Below the pieces are notes generated by a model. It did no database searches. It was not told the origin of the DNA and saw only the letters and a list, made by a program, of their open reading frames with translations. A stretch of DNA of 64,000 nt from assembly GCA_024305405.1 (NCBI GenBank), contig JAKNDB010000068.1, positions 8,665,501 to 8,729,500 on the forward strand. The letters run 5' to 3'. Positions 50,560-62,675 of the stretch are shown here, in pieces (positions within the stretch are counted from its first letter, which is position 1; each line of letters begins with the position of its first letter). This DNA is from Dirofilaria immitis. Lineage: Eukaryota; Nematoda; Chromadorea; Rhabditida; Onchocercidae. Both the position numbers and the translations under genes were made by a program.

Positions 50560-52179
50560 GTAAAAAATTGATAGAATTTCTCGGATTTCATTCCAAATAA
50601 CTACTAAGTATACTACTTTGCTGCATAAATTATTGAAAAAACATATAATCTATTATTAAAACAATATATGTAATATAAAACTAATATATAACATTTAGTG
50701 TTAACAATTTGCGCTACTGTGATATTACTGTTGTCATAATTAAGAAGACAATCGCCAACAAGTTAGCATCATAAACCACAACAGTTACACTAATACAATT
50801 AGTTAGAGCAAGCATTAATGACAATGAAAGTAACCTCTGAATCCATTTTTTGCTATCAATTAATAATAATGATCAATAAAATGAATCCCAGTACTCATCA
50901 CTTAACTAATCGTCAATAGCATCATTAAATTTTGTTCCAAACTTTTATTTCTATGAGAAAATTGAAATTTTTTCAAATTGAAATTTCATATGCAAAAATT
51001 TTCTTTAACTCCTTCAAAGAGAGAGAAGAGAGAGAAAGAGAAAAGGGATTTCGTTTCAAAGAGAGCAAGAAAAAGAACTTGCATGTTAATTAAATGTCTC
51101 TGACTGAAAAACGCATTTAACATATTTACAGAAATCTGCGAGAGCTAAATAGTCAAAAATGTCAGAGTTTAACGGTCGTAAATTATGAACTACATAAATG
51201 ATCTACATACCAAAGATTGAGTAACGGGAAATAACAAGCGGTTTAAAATCACCAAATGATGGAAGAAGCGAATATTTGATAAAAATAGATCATTAGATTA
51301 ACAAAGTTTTAGTGTGACATCATATAGTTCGACAGCGCAAAAGCGAGCTTTTCAGTCAAGCTTCTCCTGTCAGGAACACAAGAAACAATTTTTTTTGTTA
51401 TTTTTTAGATTTTTCCGTTGATGATTCTCTAATTTTCTTTCAATGCATCAGATGATGATATGTCAATAAGAAATTTTGATTTGGATTAAACGATGCAAAT
51501 ATACGACGTTATTTAAAAGCCAACGCCAATATTTGTGCATCCGAAATCCAGATTAGAGAGAAAAGAAAAAAATTTCTTTATTTCAATTCAAACATAATAT
51601 CAACTGGAACTTCTTCAGCAGATATATGACCTTCCGATTTTATGAACTAATTTCTTACGAATTCAATGAAATTCTGCTTCTAAAAAAATTGCAAACTTTT
51701 TCTTTAATAACCTACAGTACGAAAACAATTTTTTAATAAAAATTTATATTGCATAAGAAATTTTAAGGTTAAATTTTTGAAACCTAAAGAAAGAGAAAGG
51801 TTGAATTTTATTGGATCTAAAGGAAGATCTTGAATCCATGAAGGACATGATGCGAATTAGATATGCGTTATATTTCCAAAGGACGCGCAAAATCACATCA
51901 TGTGGGAAACATCAAAGATTTGTAAAAAAGAATGCTAAAAGTAAAAGGGAGAAAGGCTAATCAAATAATGATTGAGGATTTTTGGTTCCCATGAAAGAGT
52001 GATAAAAGACAAAGAAACATTATGGTAAAATAGTTGGTACCAGATTACATCATACGTAAAAATTTATGACAATTAAAGATATTTCCCATAGCGATAACAT
52101 GGCATGAAATGTTCAAATGATTTTTAAAAAATACAAAACAATTTCGATATATGTTACAGTCTGATAGTCCTAAAAGTAT
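50560..52179. other. Region downstream of RhoGEF stop, no gene seen
   Basis: About 1.6 kb of AT-rich sequence containing a GA-rich stretch at about 51017-51052. Expected to hold the RhoGEF 3'-UTR. No coding evidence on either strand. Confidence 0.55.
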
Positions 52180-55100
52180 CTAAGCAGACCAAAATAACAA
52201 GTAATTCACTGCATCATCAATTTCACGTTTTTTACCGTCAACCTGTGTAGCACCACTGTCAAATCCTTCACCACCACTTACTACGAACATCTGAAAAAAC
52301 AAGAACGGGTTATAAAAAGAAGAGACTAAAAATGCAATAAATAATATCATCAGAGATATTCGTATTTGTTTACTTGTTCACTAATACACTAATGATTAGC
52401 ATTTTGAGGTAAGAAAAATGGAAAAATCGGCTTCAAATTCATTTTCTACTATATGATTTGATTATAATAAGATTCCATCTCATAAAACAAAATTTCATAT
52501 CGAGATTTACAAAAATATCATTGTTTATCTCTGCGATGATTAAACCAACTATCGTAAAATGTAGCGATATAAATTGGCACCTGTTCAATCTGTTGTAATG
52601 TGGGAGCAGTAAGTGACATTCGTCGACGTCGTAAATCGAATGATGATGTTGCTGTAGCCGAAACAGCGGTTAGAAATCTACAAGGTCCGATATGTCCTGC
52701 TTCGCACACTGAAATGAACGGAACGGAAGATATAATCGGAATAAAATAAAAATGTTTTTGTAGTAAAAAAATTATTTGCCCGTCTATCGTTTATCGATTC
52801 GCTATGTTTCAAACTTTTTTCACTTATAATATTATAAGTAGAAAACTTTCGCGAATCATAAAATTGGATAATAAGAAACTATCTTAAATAACTTTTAGAA
52901 TATCTTTTTCTAAGTCAATTTGATGCTTAAAATGAAAGAGTCAATTAAACTTGTTTGAGAACACCAAATTAATGCTTCAAATTTCTATTTAAATAAGAAA
53001 TTCAGGAAAATTGTAAGCTTTTAATAATCAATCTTTTAAAATTAAACAATGCTACATAATGGTATTATCAAGTATGAAGAAATCCAAAGAAAAAAACAGA
53101 GGAGAAAAGATGAAAACGAATACTATTAGCAAGGATCTATCAGAAAGATCTGTGATAATTCTGTTGCATCACATCATCAGATTGAATTATTTTGCAAAAA
53201 TAGAGAAAGATTTGATATTTTCATAATTTCTTGAGAGCCTTTGTTTTACCTTCATGAAAATATTCACTATTAACATTCCTTTCTTTTCTACTAAATTCAT
53301 ATGAAATTCTTTCTTCCATCTGAATTATGTACATATCCATCTACCTCCTCTATTTATTTCTCAGCATTTTTACCCTATATCGGTAGAATTATTAATGAAT
53401 ATGAAGATACCGTTCAAAGACGGTGTCCAATTTAGTGTTTTATTATTCGGAATGAGTGTATTGATAATGATGCCAGCAGAAGTACCGATCCAAAGACGAT
53501 TGTTGCAGCCTAAAAGTGATGTTATCTTCAAACATCCCATCTTATGTTTGCGAATGATATCTTCGCTACCTGTAAATAAAATTAATTAAAACAAGTTGGA
53601 CAGGCATATCTTATCGTAAAATAACCGTCCATGTTAACATTCTTTTCTTAATTAATCAATATTAGCCCAAATATTTGGATAGATTTTGAGCTTAAAAATT
53701 AAAATTGGATGAAAAGTAGTTCTTTTAGGAAAGAAACGTAACAGTCAACTTACTCGACAATGCCTTATTAATTACATGTGAAATGCTGAACTCCTGCTGG
53801 CAATCCAAAGTAAACGCATTGATTACTTTAACGATTGATGATTTATTCATAGCCACAAAAATTGCCGAACCAAGTACAGTCAAAGAAGTTACTGTTTCCA
53901 TTGCACTTGTACTTATTGCTACTTGTTTCTTTAAAGGATGATCAGATCAGATTTTATCCATTGTTCAAAATTTGAAGCAAACAAATGAACGTTTATCTTA
54001 ATTCTATTGAAAGATGAGATCAAAATACTTCTCATCTCAACGTTTGCATATTATCAAACAATGTTTTTCATTAACATTTATCCTCAATCAATTAATTTTC
54101 GTATGAATTAAAATGCAAAGTTTATTCCTTTTAAAGCAAATATGACAAACAACTTAACTATAAATATGTAATTCAATTATATCCAATGAATAAGTAAAAA
54201 ATGAATATCTTAAAGATTTTCTAATTTAAGCAGAACAAATTGCATTACAGATAGTAATAACAAATAGTTCTTAAAATCAAATAAATTGCTTATAAACTTA
54301 TCTATCTTTAAACTTCATTTGCCATATCAAGAAAATATATCTCAACGTGAACGTTAATATTAAACATCGTTTTTTATATCTTCTATGTTTTTACTTTTGG
54401 TGAATTGTTAGTTTACTTTCTTTTTCTTTTGCTTTTAATCGTTTTGACTTTTTGGTTATTTATTTTTTTTGTTTATTATTTTTTTAATTATTTTTCGTCA
54501 TTTTGTTTTAGAGAAAAAAAAGAAATGTTTTTAGTAAATACTAACCTCAATTTGCAAACTAGAAGCATTCAACAGATAAATCGTATTGCCCGATGCAAAA
54601 CAAAGCCGTGAAGTTGCAACGTTCATTGGCTTCAAACGTTTCCGAAGATCTATTTGAACTGATTTCGGATTGTTTAAATCCCATTTACCTTCTGAAAAAA
54701 CAAGTCTTATTAGGAAAGCATGAAGTGCCTAGTGTACCATCATTTACTCATTTTATCGTCAATAGATTATTGTCTTATTCATACGATAAGAGAGAAAGGA
54801 AGGAAAGAGAATAGCCCTAATGAATACCATTTCAATACTATTCATCAGGATTATTGCCCTCTGTTGTTTAAAGAATCTTCCGTTAATCAGTGGATGGCTT
54901 ATCGAATACCGTCAAACGTGATATTGACCTGTCAAAAAGGCTACTGCTGTTAGTTTAAACTATTTTTCTTAATCCATCATCAATTCAGAATACCATTAAT
55001 TCTTATTGAGTTCTACGGCAAGCAGAGTATATGTTTTTAGGCTTCTGCGATTATATGTTTCAACTGCTGAGCGAACTTGATCAGATTCATAGAAATTGGT

Positions 55101-58100
55101 TACTATTACTAGCGCTAATATGTTAACATTACTATTCTAATATTTATCGTAAACAACGTAAATAAAAACGGGAACGAAATAGGAAGGGCTAATTCTAATA
55201 ATTTGAAAATATGATTTATTGGAACCTTTATTTCTTTGGAAATATAATAGTTGAATTTGTGAGCTTGAAGAGATCGATACGAAAACTTTTTCTTCCAAAT
55301 AAACAATGTCATCTATGGACATTGGAAGTCTGACCATTCTTTCACAAGCTTTCAATCGAACGTTATCCAAAAAGTTGAAAACAAATATTCTAAAATAAGT
55401 AAGCAAATTAATACAATATATAAATGCAAGTAAATGAATAAATGAAGAAAATGAGGAGTTGAATTTTTGAGCATATTGTTGATTTCATTTTTGATGAAAA
55501 CCTTCTAGGCCATTAAAATTTAAGTCACACTTTGAAATATTGCAAAATAAATCTTCATGCTAATGTGATCCTTTACAAGAGGAAACTGTCAACAATCTAA
55601 CCTATTATATTTTAAATCCTCTAATAAACCAATTAAGATTTACTTCTGAAATTAACGAAACGCTAAAACAAATGACTTATTATTCCCCTAACCAATTAAT
55701 ATTGCTGTCGAATCCTTTAATTTTCGATGTTGTTTCTCATGTAAGATATAAATGTTTGCCAAAATGATAAGAAATTGCAGCAAAAAAATATTTTTCGTAG
55801 TGAACTATTATCTTTCTTTTTTAAGAATTCCTTATAGACAATCGAAAATTTTTAGGTTTCAAAAATTGATTCTAGTAAAATCAACTAACTTACTCGCCAT
55901 CTTCATTGCCAATCCAAACAGTAGATTGAACATTTCGCCTAGCTGTTTCTAAGTCCGAATCACCTGATTCGGATGAAGTGCTAAATGTAAAAATACATTT
56001 TATTATTCTTTTTTAAAGCTTCTCAAAATTTTATTATCTTAATAGACTAGTAAAACAACCTGTCAAGTTCCAAGCCAGGTAAATCTCTAGCCGGCGAGTC
56101 GACCAATATCGCCAATTTTCTTTTTTCCTGAAATTAAATAAGTTTTTTAAAGAGTGATTCCAAGTTATGATTGCTTGCATAATTTTCCAAGCTATTCTGC
56201 TGTTGGATGAACATCAGTGATGGTTACCGTCTGTAGATTCATGAAATTAATAACAGCTATTAGTAACAAAATCGACATTTAATGCATTAATGGAGAAGGA
56301 TAGAGAAAAGATGATTAGTTATAGATATTGCAAGTCTAAATGCAGAATGCTTCATTCGCTTGATTAAGGAGGGACGTAGTAAGGATTCTCTTCTTTTTAT
56401 TAGAAAATGAATGATATTAGCATGATGAATTATGGAGCATAGCAAGAGGAAGAAGAAGATGACGAGAAATATGCAGTTTTTAGTTGTATACAGTATAGGT
56501 CATCATTAGGTCAACTAACTATAAATGACTAATTTAAGAAACAGTATGACAAAAACTGTAAATAAAAGTAATACCTTGGAGCAGGTACCGAACAGATTGC
56601 AACAACGGCTGCATTACCAATACTTGTAGTACTTTCTATAGTTGGTTCGCCGTTCACATTTATAACAGCAACTTGACCGGAAAATTTGTCAGACGTACAG
56701 ACCCAAACATTTGGTGCACCTTCTGCACTTCTCCCAGAAATTGTCGCTGCTGCAGAAAACTGAAAATTTAGAAAAATATTTCAATCAGAAATTCTTGATC
56801 TACAACATGTAAATTTGAAAAGCAGTCTGGTAAATCAATGTAATAAAAAAATTAACTATTCGCATGATATGAAAAGAGACTGTAAGTTTTAGCATAAGAA
56901 ATATAATTGACCGTAAGTCCCGGACGAGTTCGATGCGTTATAATCGATTTCAAATGATTTGGTCTTTCTTCATTTTGCATTTCATTCTCTGCAAGAGACT
57001 CGAAGCATGAATTAGTTTAAAAATTGTATAAATATATGAATTACCGAAAAAGTTACATCTTTAACAAATAATTGAGATAAAATATGTAAATAATTAAATT
57101 AGAACTTAGCGCAGTTTTTGCTTTCATTAATGCATTCTCCCAAACGGCGCGTAGATCAGCGCTAGGAAACTGTATTATAAGTACGCCAACACCATTTCTA
57201 TAATCAAATAAAATATACTTCTTTTACAGATTTCAAGTCTGATATCTTGTGATATTGTAGATCAGTATATATCCTCAAATTCTATATAACTGCGCATTTC
57301 ACTTAATCGAGCACTAAGTGAATAATAAAAATTTTGCGTTTAAACTTCTTCGGATCAGATTACTCATGGCTCCTACTTAAGTGATATAATCTTGTTAAAT
57401 GTGAATATTCAGTAGCAATATCTTCTCGGACTTTCCATCCTATCTCAAATTACCCAGCTATTGCCATTTCTATTCTCATACAGTGATGATAAAATTAAAC
57501 GAGCAACTAGTATAAAATCATACTTATTTCATTTTTTCAGCTAACTAAATTATCTTCTGTATGCTTTCTTCTTGCTAATTAAATACTTCCCTTTTTATTT
57601 CTAAAAACAAAATCACAAATTAAGTAAATAAAAAACTTGGCGATTAATTGCCAAGTATATTTAGATCAAAAATTTTGAACTAACTTTTAAAATTCACAGA
57701 ATTTAAATTACAATTCGACATTTCACTACAAATTTTGCGAAAAGAAATGTAAGAAAAACTTTATAGAATTGCTCCTTACGTTGTTGTAACTTGCAGCTGC
57801 ACTATGGTCAGCAATGGATCTGATGTTAGCTGCTTCTGAAGAACACGTTTTCGATTAATCATTTCAGTCTCGAGATTGTCTAGCATATTCGTTAGTTCCT
57901 GCAAAAATATCTTACTTATATCATCAAAAGATTTATGCGTAATAAGATCCTTATGATGATTTATGGATTGATTTTGTATCCGCGTCTGTTACTGATCATC
58001 TTTATGTCTTCATAATTTAATTTTATTCATTTCCATAAGGATAAGAAGTTCAATGGTAATTATTTCAATCAAATTTGAAAATTTTATATCAAATAAAACG

Positions 58101-60127
58101 TACAGTATTTGGTTTCTTGAGCAACTTTGATAATTCAATCATTTTATTTATAATATTTATATCTTCTTGCACATTTTGCAATTCAATTTCAGTCGTATGC
58201 AACAGTGACAAAGTATCTGAAATATCTGTGATTAGGAAAGGGAATAATAATGCGCATACTTTTTAGACTTCAAACTCAATCTGAATGTATACTAATAATG
58301 TAACATAAGAATTTTCCTACTTTTACGGCAAGCAACCGTCATAATCATACAATCTTTCTCTGTATTTTTCATTCCTCTTATTCGTTTTCTATTCCTTCTT
58401 CGTAAATTTATTATAATACTGTCTCCCTAATCTTACACTTCTTATTTACATAATGTTATTTTGTTGTGAAACTAAATTTAATTACTATTTTTTTACAAAT
58501 AGTAAGTAAAATTGTTACCTCTAGAAATTACAACATCATCCAATGAAATCTTGAAAAGTAATTTAAAACGATTATTATCTAAAAAATCTGGCGAATGGAA
58601 TCTGAAAATTAGTCATTATTCTTTCTGATGAATCTGATTGCTGCAGTTTAAAAATATGTTGCCAAGTTTTAATTAATTTAAAATTGGATTGCATCAATTT
58701 AATTATAATCAATTTAGCCAAGTTGGAAATTAATTATTAACATTAAACGAATTTCACCTAACTATTAATTATTTATAAATAAATTCCACTCAATTATTAA
58801 AAAAATATTTATGAATTTCCATAAGATATTAATAAAAATTTTCAAAGAGAAACAGAAAGATTTTTTGGAATTTTTGCTTTAATTTAATTATGACATGGTT
58901 TTATATCCATTACTTTGAACTCAATTACAAAACTTCTTAGCTTCATTTGAAATATAAACTTACGAGGGTGGTGATTTCCTCTTTACATTTGTTACGATAA
59001 TCTGATCAGACATCAGAAATAGACAGCGTTGTTTGTTCTGATTTATGCCCAACACTGTTACAACATCATAACGATTAAATGATCGTCCAGTCGTTACCAA
59101 CTGAAAATTTATTCGTTATTTTATTTAATCTTAGACGTGGCTGATAAATAAAAAATAATTTAAGTAATTTGAAAATAAATTAATGAATTTTTATACTTAC
59201 ATCATCGAGACCATCAACAATCGCTTCAATTTCACGTAATCGCTGCTCCATTTCTTCGCTTTCTGCTTTTTGACGATTTATTTTGGTTGCCAGTTCATGT
59301 ATATATTTTTGAGCCAGTAATAAGCTATCATAATCAACATGCTCCACTGATGTATGCTTGATTATTTGCTGTAACAAGCATCTCAACAAAAATTTAAATA
59401 CTAAAATTTTCAACCACTTTGAACAAGACTACATGCGAAAAGTTTCGCATATATCGTCGCATCATTTCTTGATTTACCACTTCATTGAATATCTACGAGA
59501 AATCGATAACATAATTTTTTAAATGCCTAGATTTACGATCAATCGATTTATAAAATATTGAAAGTGTAGGAATTCCAACCTTTACAATCAATTCATAACG
59601 TGGAACTCGCTGTATAGGTGAAATAAGCAAGGAATCCAAGTCCAATTTATTCCGATGATCTCGTCGATAACGCTGAAAAGCAGGCTCTTCTATTTTAACA
59701 GGAAATTATCTCTAATTTTTGATCCAATCTTTAACATGATTTGATTTCAGTGAAAAAAATATTAATGAAAGAAGGGGATTTCAAGCTAAATAAGCTTGAA
59801 TTCTATCCATCTAGCTAAATTATCAATACACTTGCTGTTTTAATTCTACCTTCTTTATATCATGACAAAATTTTGCTTCAAAAAGATCTGAGTCAGATTT
59901 TATGGGATGTAAAAGCGCAATAAGTGAAAATAGAAAATTAAAATGAATGGAATCGATCAAACTGAAGATTATCATTAGTCCTCTTCTCTCAAATATAGAA
60001 TCTTTTAACTTGCCATATAATATTTTTCGAATGAAGGACGTTCACGTGCTTGTTTTATACTCTGCTTAGAAAATTTAAAATTATCAACAAATGCAATGTA
60101 TGTATCAACCATTGATTGCTTCCGAAA
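52180..60127 (-). CDS. ARHGEF17/TEM4-like Rho guanine nucleotide exchange factor, 3' part of gene
   Basis: Activates Rho-family GTPases by nucleotide exchange (family role). Exons in order: end of DH domain at 60014-60127 (QSMVDTYIAFVDNFKFS, RPSFEKYYM), about 59584-59671 (LDSLLISPIQRVPRYELIVK) and 59200-59369 (HTSVEHVDYDSLLLAQKYIH); PH-like region at 58970-59100 (CLFLMSDQIIVTNVKRKS), 58525-58603 and about 58090-58220; linker exons at 57.8, 57.15 and 56.95 kb; then a beta-propeller from 56.76 kb (NVWVCTSDKFSGQVAVINVN), 55.9 kb (NVQSTVWIGNEDGE), 55.2-55.4, 54.6, 53.8, 53.5 (NRLWIGTSAGIII), 52.6 (AGHIGPCRFLTAV) and 52180-52290 (MFVVSGGEGF, AVNYLLFWSA). Stop TAG at 52180-52182. The WIGTSAG and GHxGxxRFLxAV motifs fit ARHGEF17 better than ARHGEF10. 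The 5' part lies right of the window. Confidence 0.85.
60008..60013 (-). other. GC-AG intron donor (GCAAGT) in the RhoGEF gene
   Basis: The exon ends ...SFEKYYM at 60014 and is followed by GCAAGTTAAAAG. The next exon begins CGTTATCGACG (RYRRDHRNKLDLDS) in phase 0, consistent with the GC donor. Using the GT at 60009-60008 would put the conserved DH segment out of frame. Confidence 0.65.
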
Positions 60128-60240
60128 CTGAAACTATCCATATTTATTACTCTCATACTCAGTATTTTTCAAGAATCCCAGAAATAAAAGTATCACTGGA
60201 ACAATAAAGAGAACAATTCATGCTATGTTGTGGAAAATTT

Positions 60241-60622
60241 TGTTGCAGGGACAATCAACAAGTAACGAAAATTTTATTAAAAAGGAAGGGAAGGAAAACA
60301 AGCCGCAAACTGGAGCCAAGGAGGTTAAAAAACAAAACAAGCTTGAAATCTGTTGCTGTGGTTGTGTTTATATAAGGTGATAAAAGGGGCGTGATGAGAG
60401 AAAAAATTTGGATTGGTAAGATTTGTAAATAGATAAAACAGACATTTGGATTGGAACAAATGTGGGAAAGGAATTTGGGTGAATGATGAATAAGAAAATT
60501 TACATAAATATTTTGATTAGTGCAAAAACAGGAAATCGTTGACGGATTAGTGTGAGAAACAGGAATCGTTAATGAATTAGTGTGAGAACAGGAAATCGTT
60601 AATGAATTAATTATTTGTTACA
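60241..60622 (-). repeat. Probable 3' LTR of the BEL/Pao element (about 382 bp)
   Basis: On the minus strand it begins TGTAACA and ends TGCAACA, fitting TG...CA LTR ends. Inside, in the element's direction, are a TATA-like TTATATAAAC near 60366-60375 and an AATAAA signal at 60273-60278, in the right order for an LTR. It lies directly downstream of the env-like region. The other LTR is outside the window, so the ends are not confirmed. The purine-rich GAGAGGAAAT near 60656-60665 is a weak polypurine-tract candidate. Confidence 0.6.
60515..60606. repeat. Three tandem units of about 30 nt inside the LTR
   Basis: The units share GATTAGTG.(G)A.AA.CAGGAA and ATCGTT, starting at about 60515, 60545 and 60576, with small differences and a one-base slip between copies. 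In the element's orientation they lie upstream of the TATA-like sequence, in the U3 position, where repeated enhancer units are often found. Confidence 0.75.
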
Positions 60623-60650
60623 AAAATGTATTTTTAGGAATAAATTTGAA

Positions 60651-61990
60651 TTAATTTCCTCTCGGTTTCCCGACATTCCCGAGGAAACGGGATGAAGGGC
60701 TATTTAAGGAAAGAACAATGGGAAAGTATTGAATGGTGTTGGGTGGTTCTTGATCCCCTCCTTTGGGTGTAGTAACCCGTACAAGTTCCATAGAATTATC
60801 TACCCTTCGATTTGAGGTTCTAATACAGAAAAAACGACAAAGATATCGAATTAATTCAAATTTTAGTTTGATAACAATTATCATAATTAATATTACGAAA
60901 ATAATTATACTAAAGGTGATCAGTTTCCAACGTTTCATAACTTCTGATAATTCTTGTTCTATTAATTCAGTGGTTTCATCGAATTCGGTCTCTAGTTGAT
61001 TTACCAATTCTTCCCCTGTTCAACTATTAGTTCCCGTAAAGATTCCTCTCGTGTTGGACCATGTACTGGATTCGTTATTCCGAGTGTTTGGGCTAATATA
61101 TCTAGATCTGCGTTAATTTTCTCAACTTCGAATTTGCTCACTATACCTGCTTTGAAATCTACAGTTTTTCATTCAGAGGCATTGAAACTACAGGGAGCTA
61201 TTAACAGTTTTCCTTTAATTCGTTTTGCTATTATATCGTTTCTTTGCAACAATAGTTTAACAGCCAGTGTTGGATTGACAGTCGATAACCATTCAATCAA
61301 TAATAATAAGTTGTTTCTGTTTTGGCAGCTTCTCTGATACAGTTTAGTCAATTGTTTCTTAAATTCTATCTGCAACACGTCGAAAAGATATTGATATTTA
61401 ATATTCCTTGGATCAAACTTATCTAATTCTGTTTCTTCCCTTTCACTTACTTCCTTCATAATTAACTCACCCTCTGGATCAGACCTTTGTTTTCGTATGT
61501 TGTTGGCTAAATTGTTGGTACCTTTGTCGATGATAATATTGCCATTCATTAAGTATGGCTCACTAAAATTACAATTTGAATTCAGGATGATTCCGTTTTC
61601 CTTAAATATGAATGAGGTCTGTAGTTTATCTATAATCACATGACTTCCGGATAGTTGGGCATCAAATTCACCAATTTTCCTGTACGGACATGATTTTCCC
61701 ATTTCTTCTCCATCCCATAGGACAATACCATTATTGGTCACACATTTCCCACTGATTGCAGTACAGCGTTCAACATTATCAAAATCTGATAGTAATCCCT
61801 TACCGTCGTAAAGGAATATCTCGCCCTTTATAAATATGAAGTTAGTGGTTGATTGACATTTAACTCCTAACCAACCATAGGAGTACTGCAATTCGTTATT
61901 TGTAATCCATTTATTAGGTGATACTTGAATCAATTCCTTTCCATCTATTTCCTTTTGACGATCTAAATTTCTACAGAAATGTGAAGATGT
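60651..61990 (-). pseudogene. Env-like glycoprotein region, interrupted
   Basis: The part at 61169-61933 has spaced cysteines and N-glycosylation sites (NCNFSEP), a basic NIRKQRS stretch that could be a protease site, and a helical segment (LLLLIEWLSTVNPTLAVKLL). The part at 60651-61007 has a single strong membrane anchor (LITFSIIIFVILIMIIVIKL) followed by a basic/Cys cytoplasmic tail. The layout is that of a type I viral envelope protein. Breaks: a TGA stop at 61166-61168 and a frame change near 61013-61016. Relationship to chuvirus-like or phlebovirus-like glycoproteins captured by BEL/Pao elements is a family-level guess. Confidence 0.65.
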
Positions 61991-62016
61991 AGCTGAAATA
62001 ATTGTTTAATCAGAGA

Positions 62017-62559
62017 TTACAGATAATGAGAATCTAAAAAGGCTTTAGTGCATACTGTTCGTGTTATATTGCTACATTTGATAGCAGGTATCCGTACGTG
62101 GGTTCGTGTGTACACTATGACTCTCTCTGCAATTGCATCACAATTCCACCTTTGTGGAATATTAAAAGGAATACCAACTTTCCATTCACACTCCTTCATT
62201 GTTTCTGCTTGGGCAAATAGTATAAAAATCGCCGAAATCAAAACCAAACTTCTCATTGTCCAATTTGACTTACAGATAGTTTCTGCTATAGTTCGTTTAT
62301 TTGTTGCACTCCTAGTCCTTGAAGCGATTGGTTTCTCTTGTTCAACTTCTTGTATTGATTCTTCAGATATAGGTGGTTGATTATCCAAACTGTCGTTGAT
62401 TTCTAAGGGGTACAATACGTTTATTGGTCGATTTAGCAGTTTTCCATGTGGCATTTCTATTATAGCGTTCCTAGCCTCTCCATCGCTTCCCCTTTTAATT
62501 TCTTTTATTCTTGCTAATTTCCACATACCACGAGGAATTTCTGGTTCGTTGACCAACAC
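62017..62559 (-). pseudogene. Pol C-terminal domain joined to the start of an env-like glycoprotein
   Basis: One frame encodes first the BEL/Pao Pol tail (EPEIPRGMWKLARIKEI, IIEMPHGKLLNRPINVLYPL) and then, from a methionine about 100 residues in, a hydrophobic signal-peptide-like stretch (SLVLISAIFILFAQAE) and a Cys-containing ectodomain start. The signal peptide inside the same frame suggests that the env-like protein is either made from its own spliced or internally started message or released by processing. The frame ends at 62017 and coding resemblance resumes in another frame by about 61990. Confidence 0.75.
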
Positions 62560-62675
62560 GATTTCGTTTTCATAAGGTCTTCTTACTTCTGCACCTTTTG
62601 GGGAATTATGTTCTCTTTGAGTTCGCTCTCTGAGGCTAGTTAAATACTCCCTTTTCTATATTTCCCAGAATGTGT

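Noticed and set aside
59425..59500. Possible extra RhoGEF exon (FNEVVNQEMMRRYMRN)
   Set aside because: The flanking exons join directly in phase (ELIVK to QIIKHTSVEH), as in other DH domains, and including it would interrupt the domain.
61169..61933. Env-like open frame taken as a stand-alone host secreted protein
   Set aside because: Its position between BEL/Pao Pol and a probable LTR, and the anchor and signal segments on either side, fit an element-encoded glycoprotein better.
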